A stretch of DNA of 64,000 nucleotides from Leucobacter viscericola. Lineage in GTDB: Bacteria > Actinomycetota > Actinomycetes > Actinomycetales > Microbacteriaceae. The notes beneath the pieces were generated by a model. It had not been told where the DNA came from and ran no database searches. It saw only the letters and a program-made list of their open reading frames with translations. Made by a program: the position numbers and the translations under genes. Below, piece by piece: positions 53,862-62,799 of the stretch. Every line of letters starts with the position of its first letter. Position 1 is the first letter of the stretch. The stretch spans positions 1,054,001 to 1,118,000 of the forward strand of contig NZ_CP049863.1 of the NCBI RefSeq assembly GCF_011299575.1. Reading direction: 5' to 3'.

Positions 53862-55532
53862 ATGCCACAGCAAACTGCGGGAATGCCACTCCGCGACTAC
53901 CGAGTCCACCGCTACGTCAACGCATTTTGCCCGCGTTGTCACGAGGAAGATCCGGATCGGCCACTTGCTGAAGTCGAGCGGCTTTCCGGCTGGCTTGCGG
54001 ATCGCGACGGCGTCATTTGGCTTGAGCGTGGCTGTCGCACACACGGCCTGCAGCGAACGCTGTACGACGAGTCAGCCGAGATCCTGAGCTATCTCGAAGA
54101 GTGGACTGCCCCAACGAAGGTGCACACTCCCGATCTGGCTGGCAACTTCAAGCCAGTGCCTTCGGCCTACGAAGACGGCCTGCCCGAGATGCAGACGCAG
54201 CACACCTGCATCCTGTTGCAAGACATCACAGATCACTGCAACCTCAAGTGCCCCACCTGTTTCGCCGAGTCGAGCCCGGCGGCGAGCGCCGTCGCGCCAC
54301 TCGCCGAGGTACTCGCCTCGGTCGATCAGCGTTTGGCCCGCGAAAACAACCGCATCGATGTGTTGATGCTCTCAGGCGGCGAACCAACGCTGTACCCCTG
54401 GTTAGAGCAACTACTCGATCACCTCGTCGCTCGCCCGGTGGTCAGGATCCTGATCAACTCGAACGGTCTGCGTATTGCGAACGACGACGCTTTTGTTGAG
54501 GTTCTCAAGAAGCACCGCGAGCGCGTCGAAATCTACCTGCAGTTCGACGGCGAAGAACCGGAGTCGTCAAAGTTTCACCGCGGTGCCGACATTCGCCGGT
54601 TCAAGGATCGCGCGCTTGAGCGCCTCTCCGCAGCGGGCGTGTTCACGACGCTGACGATGACCGCCACGCTCGGCGTCAACGACCACGAGATCGGTGCGGT
54701 CATCGAGCGCGCAATGGTGACCCCGTACGTGGGCGGGGTCACGATCCAGCCAGTCTTTGGCTCGGGTCGGTCAGCCGGTGTGGACCCCATGAACCGGCTC
54801 ACACACGGCGGGGTGCTCTCACGCCTCGAACCGCAGACCAACGGCAAGGTCACCTGGCGCGATCTCACGGCGTTGCCGTGCAGTCACCCGCACTGCTGCT
54901 CGGTCGGCTACATGCTGCGCGATGATTCTGACGAGTGGCGATCCCTCACCGCGATCGTGGGCCATGACCGCCTCAAGCAGTTTCTCGATCTAGAGCCCGA
55001 TCTGATCGCGAACCGCATCGCGGACAGCGACATCAACAAAAAGCTCAAAGAGAATGTGAAGCAGTCGCTGCTTGACCTCTTCAGCGAGCAGTCTTCGCTG
55101 TCGCACCCTTCAATTGCGGGGATCTGGCGCGACGTGTGTACGGCCTGCGACCTCGGCATTGGCACACTCACGGCCCTCGCAACCTCGGCGCTTCCGGGCC
55201 AGCACGGCCGCCTTCGCAAGTTCTTGGGAGAGCGCGTGAAGCGCATCACGGTGAAACCGTTCATGGACATCAGCACCATGATCGAGGAGCGCCTGACTCA
55301 GTGTTGCGTGCACGTCGCGACGGTGAACGAGGAGGCGGCGAGCGACGGCTCCAACATGCACCAGTGTGCACCGTTCTGCGCGGTGCAGGCGTGGGCCCCG
55401 CTCGGTGCCCGCAGGCTCTCAACCGCGACGGGCGTGAAGGGGGCAGTCGACGAAACCGCAACGATACAGCCGCCACCGTTCACATCGGATCCTTCTCGGC
55501 TCATCCCAGTGAAGTCGAAGACCAAACGATGA
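53862..55532 (+). CDS. Radical SAM enzyme, Cys-rich, Tes/MJ0619-like
   Basis: 556 residues. The radical SAM motif CX3CX2C is Cys126-Cys130-Cys133 (DHCNLKCPTCFAES), with SGGEPTLYPW for SAM binding. Extra cysteines suggest further Fe-S or metal sites: Cys23/26 (FCPRC), Cys58, Cys340/345/346 (LPCSHPHCC), Cys426/429 (VCTAC), Cys481/482, Cys502/506. This layout resembles the tetraether-lipid synthase/MJ0619 group of radical SAM proteins, some of which join or alkylate unactivated lipid or pterin carbons. No B12-binding domain is visible. Coupled by ATGA to a membrane protein, then an Lgt-like protein, so a lipid substrate is plausible but unproven. Confidence 0.85.
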   Translation: MPQQTAGMPLRDYRVHRYVNAFCPRCHEEDPDRPLAEVERLSGWLADRDGVIWLERGCRTHGLQRTLYDESAEILSYLEEWTAPTKVHTPDLAGNFKPVPSAYEDGLPEMQTQHTCILLQDITDHCNLKCPTCFAESSPAASAVAPLAEVLASVDQRLARENNRIDVLMLSGGEPTLYPWLEQLLDHLVARPVVRILINSNGLRIANDDAFVEVLKKHRERVEIYLQFDGEEPESSKFHRGADIRRFKDRALERLSAAGVFTTLTMTATLGVNDHEIGAVIERAMVTPYVGGVTIQPVFGSGRSAGVDPMNRLTHGGVLSRLEPQTNGKVTWRDLTALPCSHPHCCSVGYMLRDDSDEWRSLTAIVGHDRLKQFLDLEPDLIANRIADSDINKKLKENVKQSLLDLFSEQSSLSHPSIAGIWRDVCTACDLGIGTLTALATSALPGQHGRLRKFLGERVKRITVKPFMDISTMIEERLTQCCVHVATVNEEAASDGSNMHQCAPFCAVQAWAPLGARRLSTATGVKGAVDETATIQPPPFTSDPSRLIPVKSKTKR

Positions 55533-55846
55533 CCGCGCACATGCCACCTCTCGGCAGTTACGACGAGAGCGTCGGCGATCCTGCTCCCCCGTTTGATCCG
55601 CTGCGACTGTGCGTGCACGCCACCGTCGCATTGATCACCTGTGTGCTCGGCCCTGTCGCGCTACTCGGTTTCGCAATCATCGCGATCGCGGGATACACGC
55701 GAGCACGGCGCGGCGGGCTGATGCGTTCGAAGTGCAAGCTCGGTGACACGAGGCTGGTGCTGGCCTACCTGAGTGTGCTGGCCGTCGGTGCCGCGGTTGC
55801 GATCCCGTTCTGGATCATGCTGTGGGCGCGGATTCTCGGGGGCTAA
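55529..55846 (+). CDS. Small two-helix membrane protein of the radical SAM operon
   Basis: 105 residues starting inside the radical SAM stop (ATGA). Two hydrophobic helices (LCVHATVALITCVLGPVALLGFAIIAIAGY, about 27-56, and LVLAYLSVLAVGAAVAIPFWIMLWARIL, about 76-103) flank a basic loop (TRARRGGLMRSKCKLGD). No known domain recognised. It sits 6 bp before the Lgt-like gene and may be a membrane partner for one of its neighbours. Confidence 0.78.
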   Translation: MTAHMPPLGSYDESVGDPAPPFDPLRLCVHATVALITCVLGPVALLGFAIIAIAGYTRARRGGLMRSKCKLGDTRLVLAYLSVLAVGAAVAIPFWIMLWARILGG

Positions 55847-55852
55847 GACAGC

Positions 55853-56659
55853 GTGTTTCCACATCTCGATGACCTGCTCGGTTTTGGACCGCCCCTCGAC
55901 ACGCACAGTGCGTTCGTGGCGCTCGGGCTGTTTGCGGGTGGTGTGGTGTTCTTAATCGAGGCCCGTCGCCGCCACGTGCGTGATCCGAGGATCCCCTACT
56001 TGGTTCTCGGTGCCCTGCTGGGAGCCGCGGTGCTGTCGCGGCTCGGCACCTGGGCACAGCACCTCGACCCCTCACAAAACCTCAACCTGGGTGAGCAGCT
56101 GCTGCGCGGCAACGCCTCTATCTTGAGCGCCCTGGTTGGCGCCTGGCTCGGAGTCCACATCGCCAAGCGAATCGTCGGGTATCGCGAGCGCACCGGCGAT
56201 CTCTTCGCACCCGCCGTAGCGCTAGCGCTCGCAATTGGCCGGATCGGGTGCCTGTTCACCGAACGGCCGGGCAGCCCCACGGGCGGCGACTGGGGCATCG
56301 TGTTGGATCCCGAAACCGCCGCCAGGTTGGGCTCACCGGCGGGCGTCGGCCTACACCCGAGTTTTGTCTACGAGATCGTGTTTCACGCGATTGCCTTCGC
56401 CCTGATCTGGTGGTGGTTGCGGCGTCTCAGCATCGCGCCGGGCGAGATTCTGACGCTCTACATCGGCGCGTACGCGATCTTCCGATTCTTCGTAGAGTTT
56501 GTGCGCGGCAACGAGGTTGCCTGGATCGGCCTGACGAGACCGCAGCTGTTTTTGCTGGTGACGATCCCGATCTTGCTCGTGCGAGTTGTGTTGCTTGCGA
56601 AGCGCGGCAAACTTCGATTCTCAACTGAAAGGACCGAGCATGAGCTTCTATCCGCCTGA
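55853..56659 (+). CDS. Lgt-family membrane protein with altered active site
   Basis: 268 residues, GTG start, about 7 helices. Lgt signatures GRIGCLFTERPGSPTGGDWG (129-148), LHPSFVYE (167-174) and FRFFVEFVRG (210-219) show homology to prolipoprotein diacylglyceryl transferase. However, the usual HGG catalytic segment aligns with ASILSALVG (88-96) without His, and the Asn of GRIGN is Cys133; the Arg/Glu pair (Arg211, Glu215) is kept. It is therefore probably not a normal Lgt. Pairing with a radical SAM enzyme suggests another lipid-head or lipid-transfer reaction. Confidence 0.85.
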   Translation: MFPHLDDLLGFGPPLDTHSAFVALGLFAGGVVFLIEARRRHVRDPRIPYLVLGALLGAAVLSRLGTWAQHLDPSQNLNLGEQLLRGNASILSALVGAWLGVHIAKRIVGYRERTGDLFAPAVALALAIGRIGCLFTERPGSPTGGDWGIVLDPETAARLGSPAGVGLHPSFVYEIVFHAIAFALIWWWLRRLSIAPGEILTLYIGAYAIFRFFVEFVRGNEVAWIGLTRPQLFLLVTIPILLVRVVLLAKRGKLRFSTERTEHELLSA

Positions 56660-56978
56660 GGTGCCCCCAACCCCTCCAGTGTCCCCAACGCCTGAGCCCG
56701 GTAAACCCGGAGGCGGCTCGATTCTTGGCGGTATGGGAGTTGGCTGCGGTAGCTACGTACTGCTGTTTCTGCTCATTTTTGCCCCCGGGGTTTCGGGAAT
56801 GATATTTACCAGCACCAACACGGGATACATTCTCTACTTCGCGATCCCAGCCGTTATCGGGCTCGTGCTCGCGATTATTCCGACCTCACGGCGGTGGGGT
56901 ATCGGTCTACTTATCGTTTCAGCCGCATCCTGGTTGATTGCGCTTGGGCCCTGCCTTGCTTTCATGGGAGGCCTTTGA
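56640..56978 (+). CDS. Small membrane protein, tandem paralogue A
   Basis: 112 residues from ATG 56640 (GAAAGGA upstream), overlapping the Lgt-like end by 20 nt. Pro-rich N-terminus (YPPEVPPTPPVSPTPEPGKPGGGS), then three hydrophobic segments (YVLLFLLIFAPGVSGMIF, YILYFAIPAVIGLVLAII, IGLLIVSAASWLIALGPCLAF). Same length and about the same sequence as the next gene: a tandem duplication. Function unknown. Confidence 0.8.
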   Translation: MSFYPPEVPPTPPVSPTPEPGKPGGGSILGGMGVGCGSYVLLFLLIFAPGVSGMIFTSTNTGYILYFAIPAVIGLVLAIIPTSRRWGIGLLIVSAASWLIALGPCLAFMGGL

Positions 56979-57313
56979 ATTCCCAGCCTCCTGAGGTGCC
57001 TCCAACGCACCCGGAGTTTCCGCGTCCAGACCCTGGAAAACCAGGAGGCGGCTCTGTCGGGGGTGGCGTGGGGATCGGCTGCGGTGGTTACGCAGTGCTT
57101 TTCGGGTTGCTCATGATTTCTTCAACCTTAGGATTCCCGTTCTCCGGAGGAACAGTCGGGTTTGTTTTCTACTTCGCAATCCCGGCAGTCATCGGACTCG
57201 TACTTGCGTTCATTCCCGCTCTTCGGCAATGGGGCATCGGCATCCTCATCGCTGCCGCCGCGTCATGGCTCATTGTGATTGGCCCTTGCTTCGCACTCGC
57301 CGGAAATCTATGA
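56975..57313 (+). CDS. Small membrane protein, tandem paralogue B
   Basis: 112 residues, TTG start overlapping the previous stop (TTGA) with GGGAGG upstream. Shares PPEVPPT, PGKPGGGS, YFAIPAVIGLVLA, WGIG and the C-terminal SWLI-IGPC with paralogue A and is clearly its duplicate. Ends the operon; the last 6 nt overlap the convergent amidase. Confidence 0.8.
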   Translation: MNSQPPEVPPTHPEFPRPDPGKPGGGSVGGGVGIGCGGYAVLFGLLMISSTLGFPFSGGTVGFVFYFAIPAVIGLVLAFIPALRQWGIGILIAAAASWLIVIGPCFALAGNL

Positions 57314-58981
57314 ATACTGCTCCGGCGCGACGCGCATCGATCCCGACCCGCCCGACTCAAACGCCGCGGCGTACCCGAGCAGCGTTGGGTCCGAATAGGC
57401 AGCACCGGCAAACGTAAGCCCGACCGGCATGCCGATGTCGCTCATCAATCCCATCGACACAGTGATGGACGGAATACCGAGGTGACGCAGAGCGTAGTTG
57501 CCGTTTGAGAAGAACACACCGTTCGCCCAGGCACGATCCGCAGCTGCCTGATCAACATCAGCGTTCGCGGCTCCAACATCGGCGTTCGCCGGGAACACCA
57601 CAGCGTCGAAGCCGCGCTCTTTCAGCCAGGACTCGAACAGGTCCTCGCGCAGTTGCACGAGCGCCCGCAGCCCGGCAGCAAAATCGGAGCGCTCGCGCGG
57701 ATCCGAGATGCCCTCGCGCGCGGCAGCCACGGTCGCGCGGTAGCGGTTCTCGTAGTCCTCAACCTCTTCGTAGCGGTCGGGCAGCGCACCGGGAGGCTGC
57801 GGGAAGATTTGATCCGGATCCACAACCCCCAGGTTCGGGATCGCGGGATCGCCGTTCGCCCGCAAGAAGTCGTCCCACCCGAAACCAAGGAAGTGGGTGA
57901 ACTCGGTATCCATCCACCCCTCGGGCAGCACACCGAGCTCGCCGACGTTCTCTTGCCCGGGACGATCACCCTCGTACTGTTCGATGAGGGGGAAGTCGGT
58001 CACCACAACCTCGGCGCCGAGCTCCTCGAGCCTTGCTTTCGCAAGCGCGAATTGCTCGAGCACCGACGGTCGCACCTCGATCGGGAAGTTCGGATCCTGC
58101 CCCAGGTACATCGCGGGCACAGCGAAGCGCTTGCCGCGCAGCTGGTCAGGATCCACGACATCGAGGTAAGAAGCAGGCCTGTGCGCGCTCGGCTTCGGCA
58201 GCTCCACGACCGACTGGTTGCGCCAGAAATCTCCGCGAGTCACTTCGTCGTCTTGCACGAGCACGTCGAGCAGGCGCAGCATGTCTGGCACCGAGCGGGT
58301 GTGCGGCACGACCACATCGCGGGCGGGGAACAGCGGCCAGTTGCCACGGATCGACAGGACACCCCACGAGGGTGTGTACGCGCACAGACCGTTGTTTGAG
58401 GCGGGGCTGCGGCCCGAAGACACGGTCTCCTCCCCCATGCCAAACACGGCGAGGTTTGCTGCGGTCGAGACGCCGGAACCGTTCGACGATCCCGATGCGT
58501 AGGCTGCGGCGAGGAAATCGCGGTTGTAGGGGCTTTCGGCACGGCCGTACACACCACGCTGCATGCCGCCATCAGCCATGGGAGGCATGTTGGTTTTGCC
58601 GATCAGCACGGCACCTGCCTCGCGCAGTTTTTCGACGGAGAATGCGTCCCACTGGGCGACCAGGTTCTTGAAGGCCGGTGATCCCGAAGCAACGGTCAGG
58701 CCCTTGACCATGTAGGAATCCTTGACGGTGAAGGGCACTCCCTCGAGCGGACGGGCGGTTCCCTCACGCCAATGACGATCGGATTCGGCCGCCTGCGCGA
58801 GTGCGTCGGGGTTCGGCACGGGGATCGCGTTGAGCCCCTGCTCGCCACGGTCGTAGGCCTCGATGCGCTCGAGATACGCCTCAGTCAGCCAGCTGCTCGT
58901 AATTTCGCCTCGACGAAACGCGTCAAGCACTTCCTCAATGCTCGCTTCGATGAGATCAAAACCCGCGCCCTGCTCGCCCAT
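57308..58981 (-). CDS. Amidase signature family protein
   Basis: 557 residues from ATG 58981 (GAGGG 4 nt upstream); an ATG at 58999 is possible but has poor spacing. Amidase signature enzyme: catalytic Lys in GVPFTVKDSY, and the Gly/Ser-rich segment ASGSSNGSGVSTAANLAVFGMGEETVSSGRSPASNNG supplying the cis-Ser and Ser nucleophile, though it differs in detail from the common GGSSGGS pattern. Hydrolyses an amide; substrate unknown. A CycA-like permease gene diverges from it. Confidence 0.9.
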   Translation of the reverse strand: MGEQGAGFDLIEASIEEVLDAFRRGEITSSWLTEAYLERIEAYDRGEQGLNAIPVPNPDALAQAAESDRHWREGTARPLEGVPFTVKDSYMVKGLTVASGSPAFKNLVAQWDAFSVEKLREAGAVLIGKTNMPPMADGGMQRGVYGRAESPYNRDFLAAAYASGSSNGSGVSTAANLAVFGMGEETVSSGRSPASNNGLCAYTPSWGVLSIRGNWPLFPARDVVVPHTRSVPDMLRLLDVLVQDDEVTRGDFWRNQSVVELPKPSAHRPASYLDVVDPDQLRGKRFAVPAMYLGQDPNFPIEVRPSVLEQFALAKARLEELGAEVVVTDFPLIEQYEGDRPGQENVGELGVLPEGWMDTEFTHFLGFGWDDFLRANGDPAIPNLGVVDPDQIFPQPPGALPDRYEEVEDYENRYRATVAAAREGISDPRERSDFAAGLRALVQLREDLFESWLKERGFDAVVFPANADVGAANADVDQAAADRAWANGVFFSNGNYALRHLGIPSITVSMGLMSDIGMPVGLTFAGAAYSDPTLLGYAAAFESGGSGSMRVAPEQYS

Positions 58982-59218
58982 ATTGCCCTCGCTTTTCATG
59001 CCCTTGAGATTACGCCACGAGACAGGTGCCAAACCTGAACTGACGCAGCGAGTCGAAAGCCTACTGGACCGCAGCTCAAGTTCGTTAAGCAACATCTGGC
59101 CGATAAGATGATTTCTAGTGCGTCTTTTTACCTGAAGATGCAGACTATCTATTAGCGGCACACAACGCCCGAAACACGTAGGCATATCCCGCCGCATGCA
59201 CAGGAAGCAGAGTCTGAC

Positions 59219-60676
59219 GTGTCGAACTCAACCCCGCAAAAAGAGCATGTAAAGCTAGAGCGAGGTCTCTCAAACCGCCATCTCCAGCTCATCGCCATCG
59301 GTGGTGCGATCGGCACCGGGCTCTTCCTCGGCTCCGGCAAGATCATCAGCCTCACTGGCCCCTCGGTCCTGTTCATCTACGCGGTGATCGGCTGCATGAT
59401 GTTTTTTGTCATGCGCGCGCTCGGCGAGATCCTGCTGTCGAATCTGAATTACAAGACCTTCGGTGACATTGCGAAAGACCTCATCGGCCCCTGGGCAGGA
59501 TTCTTCGTCTCCTGGACCTACTGGTTCACCTGGGTGACGATCTGTGTCGCTGACATCATCGCGATCACTGTCTACGTGTCCACGTTCAATGCCGCGATAC
59601 CGAGCTGGCTTCCCGCCGTTATCGCCGCCGCCTTTCTCACCATTCTGAATTTGCAGCCGGTGAAGTTCTTCGGCGAATTCGAGTTCTGGTTTGCTCTCAT
59701 CAAGATTGTGGCGATTTTGGGACTTATCGTTACCGGCGTTGTGCTTCTTGTCTCAGGGTTCCGCAATCCCGATACCGGCACGAGTGCCTCTCTCGCAAAC
59801 CTCTTCAACGACGGTGGGCTGTTTCCGTTCGGGGTAGGCGGCTTTTTGCTCGGTTTCCAACTCGGTATTTTCTCGTTCATCGGCGTTGAGCTGATTGGCA
59901 CAGCGGCGGCCGAAACGAAGGATCCGCACCGCAACCTGCCGAAGGCCGTCAACTCGATCGTGCTGCGCGTGATCATTTTCTACATCGGTGCACTCACCGT
60001 GATCATGGCAATCACACCCTGGCGTGATCTCGACCCCGAAGCCAGCCCCTTCGTCACCACCCTCGCTTACGCGGGTCTCGGTGCTGCAGCACTCGCGATC
60101 AACTTTGTTGTACTCACTTCGGCCGCTTCAAGTGCCAACTCAGGCTTTTACTCGGGCACCCGCATGATGCACGCGCTTGCACAAGACGGCCACGCACCGC
60201 ATAAGTTTGCGCTGACCGATGCTCGAGGGGTGCCTCGCCGCGCGGTCTTCTTTTCATGCGTGTTTCTCTTCTCGGCCACACCTATCTTGCTCGCGGGCGA
60301 AAGCGCCATCGAGGCCTTTACCTTCGTGAGCTCGGTGGCTTCTGCCCTGATCCTGTTTGTCTGGAGCATGATTCTGGTCAGCTACCTGAGCTACATCCGC
60401 AAGTTCCCGGAGCGGCACGCCTCCTCTACATTCAAGGCTCCGCTCCCGAAAATTGCCCCGTGGATAGTGCTCGCGTTCTTCGCCTTCATCATCTTCACAA
60501 TGTTGCAGGCCCAAGACACCCGCGAACCGCTGCTCTACACGCCCATCTGGTTCGCTATCCTCGCCATTGCCTGGCAGTTGCGCAAGCGCGCCCTGATTCG
60601 TGAGGGTCAACCGATCACAAGTGCCGTAGAGCTGCCCGGCATGGGCGAAGATGCCGAGGACCTCTCTACGAAGTAA
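59219..60676 (+). CDS. cycA: Amino-acid permease, CycA-like (D-Ser/D-Ala/Gly)
   Basis: 485 residues, about 12 helices. Very CycA-like: LERGLSNRHLQLIAIGGAIGTGLFLGSGKIISLTGPS, RALGEILLSNLNYKTFGDIAKDLIGPWAGFFVSWTYWF, GTAAAETKDPHRNLPKAVNSI, and VVLTSAASSANSGFYSGTRM. GTG start. Takes up D-serine, D-alanine or glycine by analogy. Divergent from the amidase, so the pair may handle amino-acid amides (inference). Confidence 0.9.
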   Translation: MSNSTPQKEHVKLERGLSNRHLQLIAIGGAIGTGLFLGSGKIISLTGPSVLFIYAVIGCMMFFVMRALGEILLSNLNYKTFGDIAKDLIGPWAGFFVSWTYWFTWVTICVADIIAITVYVSTFNAAIPSWLPAVIAAAFLTILNLQPVKFFGEFEFWFALIKIVAILGLIVTGVVLLVSGFRNPDTGTSASLANLFNDGGLFPFGVGGFLLGFQLGIFSFIGVELIGTAAAETKDPHRNLPKAVNSIVLRVIIFYIGALTVIMAITPWRDLDPEASPFVTTLAYAGLGAAALAINFVVLTSAASSANSGFYSGTRMMHALAQDGHAPHKFALTDARGVPRRAVFFSCVFLFSATPILLAGESAIEAFTFVSSVASALILFVWSMILVSYLSYIRKFPERHASSTFKAPLPKIAPWIVLAFFAFIIFTMLQAQDTREPLLYTPIWFAILAIAWQLRKRALIREGQPITSAVELPGMGEDAEDLSTK

Positions 60677-60687
60677 GCGGGAGGCTC

Positions 60688-61914
60688 CTACACAAACGCC
60701 GAGACACCCGTGATCTCGCGGCCGATAATGAGAGCCTGAACGGTTTCAGTGCCCTCGTAGGTGTGGATCGACTCGATGTCTGCAAAGTGTCTGGCCACGC
60801 GATTTTCGAGCAGGATCCCGTTGCCCCCGAGCAGGTCTCTCGCGTTGGCGCACATGGCGCGCGCGGTGCGGGTCGCCGTGTACTTACCGAGCGATGCGCC
60901 GGGCCCGGTCAGCTCGCCCGCGTCTTCTGCGCGGGTCAACTGCATCAGCAGCGTTTGCACCGAGGTGAGCTGGCTCAGCATCTCAGCGAGTCGGGCCTGC
61001 ACAATCTGTGATGCCGCGAGCGGGCGCCCGAACTGCACACGCTGCTTCGCGTAGTGCACGGAGGTTTCGTAGACCGCGGTTGCGTGGCCGAGCGCCGCCC
61101 AGGCAACGCCGAGGCGGGTGGCCCGCAGGATCCGCGAGGTGTCCTTAAAGGAGTTCGCACCGGGCATCTTCGCGTCTGCAGCGACGCGCACGTTGTCGAG
61201 CTCAATCTCCGCCTGCCAGATTGCACGCAGTGAGGCTTTGCCCTCGATGGTCGTTGCGTTATAGCCGGGCGCATCCTGGGGCACCAGGAATCCCTGCACC
61301 TGGCCGTCATCGCCACGAGCCCAGACCACCGTTATCTGCCCGACGCTGCCCGAGCCGATCCACTTCTTGTGGCCGTTGATCACAAAACCATCGCTTGTGG
61401 TCTCGGCGGTTGTCTCGAGCGATACCGAGTCCGAACCGTGAGTGGGCTCGGTGAGCGCAAAGGCGCCCAGTTCTTGTCCGCGAGCAAGGGGCTCAAGCCA
61501 GCGGCTCCGCTGCTCCTCAGAACCGCAGGCGGCGATTGACCGCAGGGCCAGCGCGCCCTGCACGGCGACGATGGTCGCGATCGAACCGTCTCCCCTTGCT
61601 AGCTCCATGGTGGTGAGCCCGGCGGCGAGCAGGCTCTGCTTCGGAAACCCCGGCACGTCGATACCGTCACGCAGCAGGTCGAGATCGCCAAGCCGCTTCG
61701 CGAGGTTCAGCGGGTACTCCGCGCGATCCCAGTACCCCGCAATCACGGGTTTCACCTCTTGCTGCACAAACGCGCGAGCCCTGTCGCGGTAGGCGCGATC
61801 CTCGCTCGAAATACCACTGAAGCTGCCCGCTACGTCCGCATCAATCGGCTCCCAGAGCTCGTATTCGGGTTCCAGGGTGCCGGGGGCAATCGATTCTGTC
61901 TTCGCGTGCAACAC
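60688..61914 (-). CDS. Acyl-CoA dehydrogenase (glutaryl-CoA dehydrogenase-like)
   Basis: 408-residue flavoenzyme: FALTEPTHGSDSVSLETTAE (FAD site), INGHKKWIGSGSVGQITVVWA, KQRVQFGRPLAASQIVQARLAEM, and the catalytic Glu in SIHTYEGTETVQALIIGREITG. The extended N-terminus and GSG...WARG pattern resemble glutaryl-CoA dehydrogenases. Role: alpha,beta-oxidation of an acyl-CoA. A divergent TetR gene 164 bp away probably represses it. Confidence 0.92.
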   Translation of the reverse strand: MLHAKTESIAPGTLEPEYELWEPIDADVAGSFSGISSEDRAYRDRARAFVQQEVKPVIAGYWDRAEYPLNLAKRLGDLDLLRDGIDVPGFPKQSLLAAGLTTMELARGDGSIATIVAVQGALALRSIAACGSEEQRSRWLEPLARGQELGAFALTEPTHGSDSVSLETTAETTSDGFVINGHKKWIGSGSVGQITVVWARGDDGQVQGFLVPQDAPGYNATTIEGKASLRAIWQAEIELDNVRVAADAKMPGANSFKDTSRILRATRLGVAWAALGHATAVYETSVHYAKQRVQFGRPLAASQIVQARLAEMLSQLTSVQTLLMQLTRAEDAGELTGPGASLGKYTATRTARAMCANARDLLGGNGILLENRVARHFADIESIHTYEGTETVQALIIGREITGVSAFV

Positions 61915-62010
61915 AGGTGATCCTCTCTCGGTGATCCCGCTGATCGATAGCGGTTCCTCCCTTGAGAATGCCTGAGACTCGGTGTCAGGTCAAGTTGTTT
62001 GAGGTTAAAT

Positions 62011-62062
62011 AGTGGCTAATTTTGTGAAATATTGCGTGAAACCAAGTCCCAAATTCACCACT
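62011..62062. promoter_or_regulatory. Putative TetR operator in the acd/tetR divergent region
   Basis: AGTGGCTAATTTTG (62011-62024) and CAAATTCACCACT (62050-62062) form an imperfect inverted repeat in an AT-rich stretch just before the TetR start. Consistent with autoregulation; symmetry only. Confidence 0.3.
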
Positions 62063-62078
62063 GTGCTAACTTCACCGT

Positions 62079-62774
62079 ATGGTCACAAACCAGCCGCCCG
62101 CAGCGTCAGCAAAAGACAATGCTCCCGAGAACTCGGTCGCCGCGATCCGCCGCCTCACCGAGAAGGGATACGACAGCACAACTGCCGAAGACCTCGCCGA
62201 AGCCGTCGGCATGAGTCGCAGCACGTTCTTTCGCCGCTTTGGCAGCAAGGACGACGTGGTGTTCGCGGATCACGACCACGCGCTCACCCAGCTCGAGCGC
62301 TTTCTCGATTCGACCACGCTGCCGCCAGCAGAGGCGGTGGTGGAGGGAACCGCCGACGTGCTTCGCCTTTTGGTTCGGGATCCAGAGGCCGCGCGGCTCC
62401 GCTTCGAACTCATGCGTCTCACCCCCTCGCTGCGCGACCGCGAGCTTGTCATAACGCACCGCTACGAGCGGGTGTTTGCCCGCTACCTGCAGGCAGCGCT
62501 ACCCGCCGAGGCAGCAGCATGGGCGACCCCAGCTCTGGCAGCGGGTCTTGTCGCCGTGCACAACACGACGCTGCGCCAGTGGCTGCGCGATCCCCACCCC
62601 GATGTGGTGCCGCTGCTCTGCAGGGACCTCCGCCAGCTCGTGTCGTCGTTTACGCCGTGGCTTGCGAAGCCCGGCACTACCCCCGGCGCCAACCGGGTCA
62701 TGGTGGCGGTCTACGACACGGCGGCTTCACCCGAGGAAGTACTTTCCTCGATAGCCGCCAAGCTCGGGGCGTAG
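62079..62774 (+). CDS. TetR family transcriptional regulator
   Basis: 231 residues: HTH (AAIRRLTEKGYDSTTAEDLAEAVGMSRSTFFRRFGSKDDVVFADHD, about 22-67) and helical ligand domain (about 75-225). Divergent from the acyl-CoA dehydrogenase, so probably its repressor, with an acyl-CoA or fatty acid as ligand by family analogy. Confidence 0.92.
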   Translation: MVTNQPPAASAKDNAPENSVAAIRRLTEKGYDSTTAEDLAEAVGMSRSTFFRRFGSKDDVVFADHDHALTQLERFLDSTTLPPAEAVVEGTADVLRLLVRDPEAARLRFELMRLTPSLRDRELVITHRYERVFARYLQAALPAEAAAWATPALAAGLVAVHNTTLRQWLRDPHPDVVPLLCRDLRQLVSSFTPWLAKPGTTPGANRVMVAVYDTAASPEEVLSSIAAKLGA

Positions 62775-62799
62775 ACCACCCACCGCACAGAAGCGCCGC

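Noticed and set aside
55136..55528. N-terminal extension of the two-helix protein into the radical SAM gene
   Set aside because: The extension is the out-of-frame radical SAM sequence; ATG 55529 with stop overlap is the natural start.
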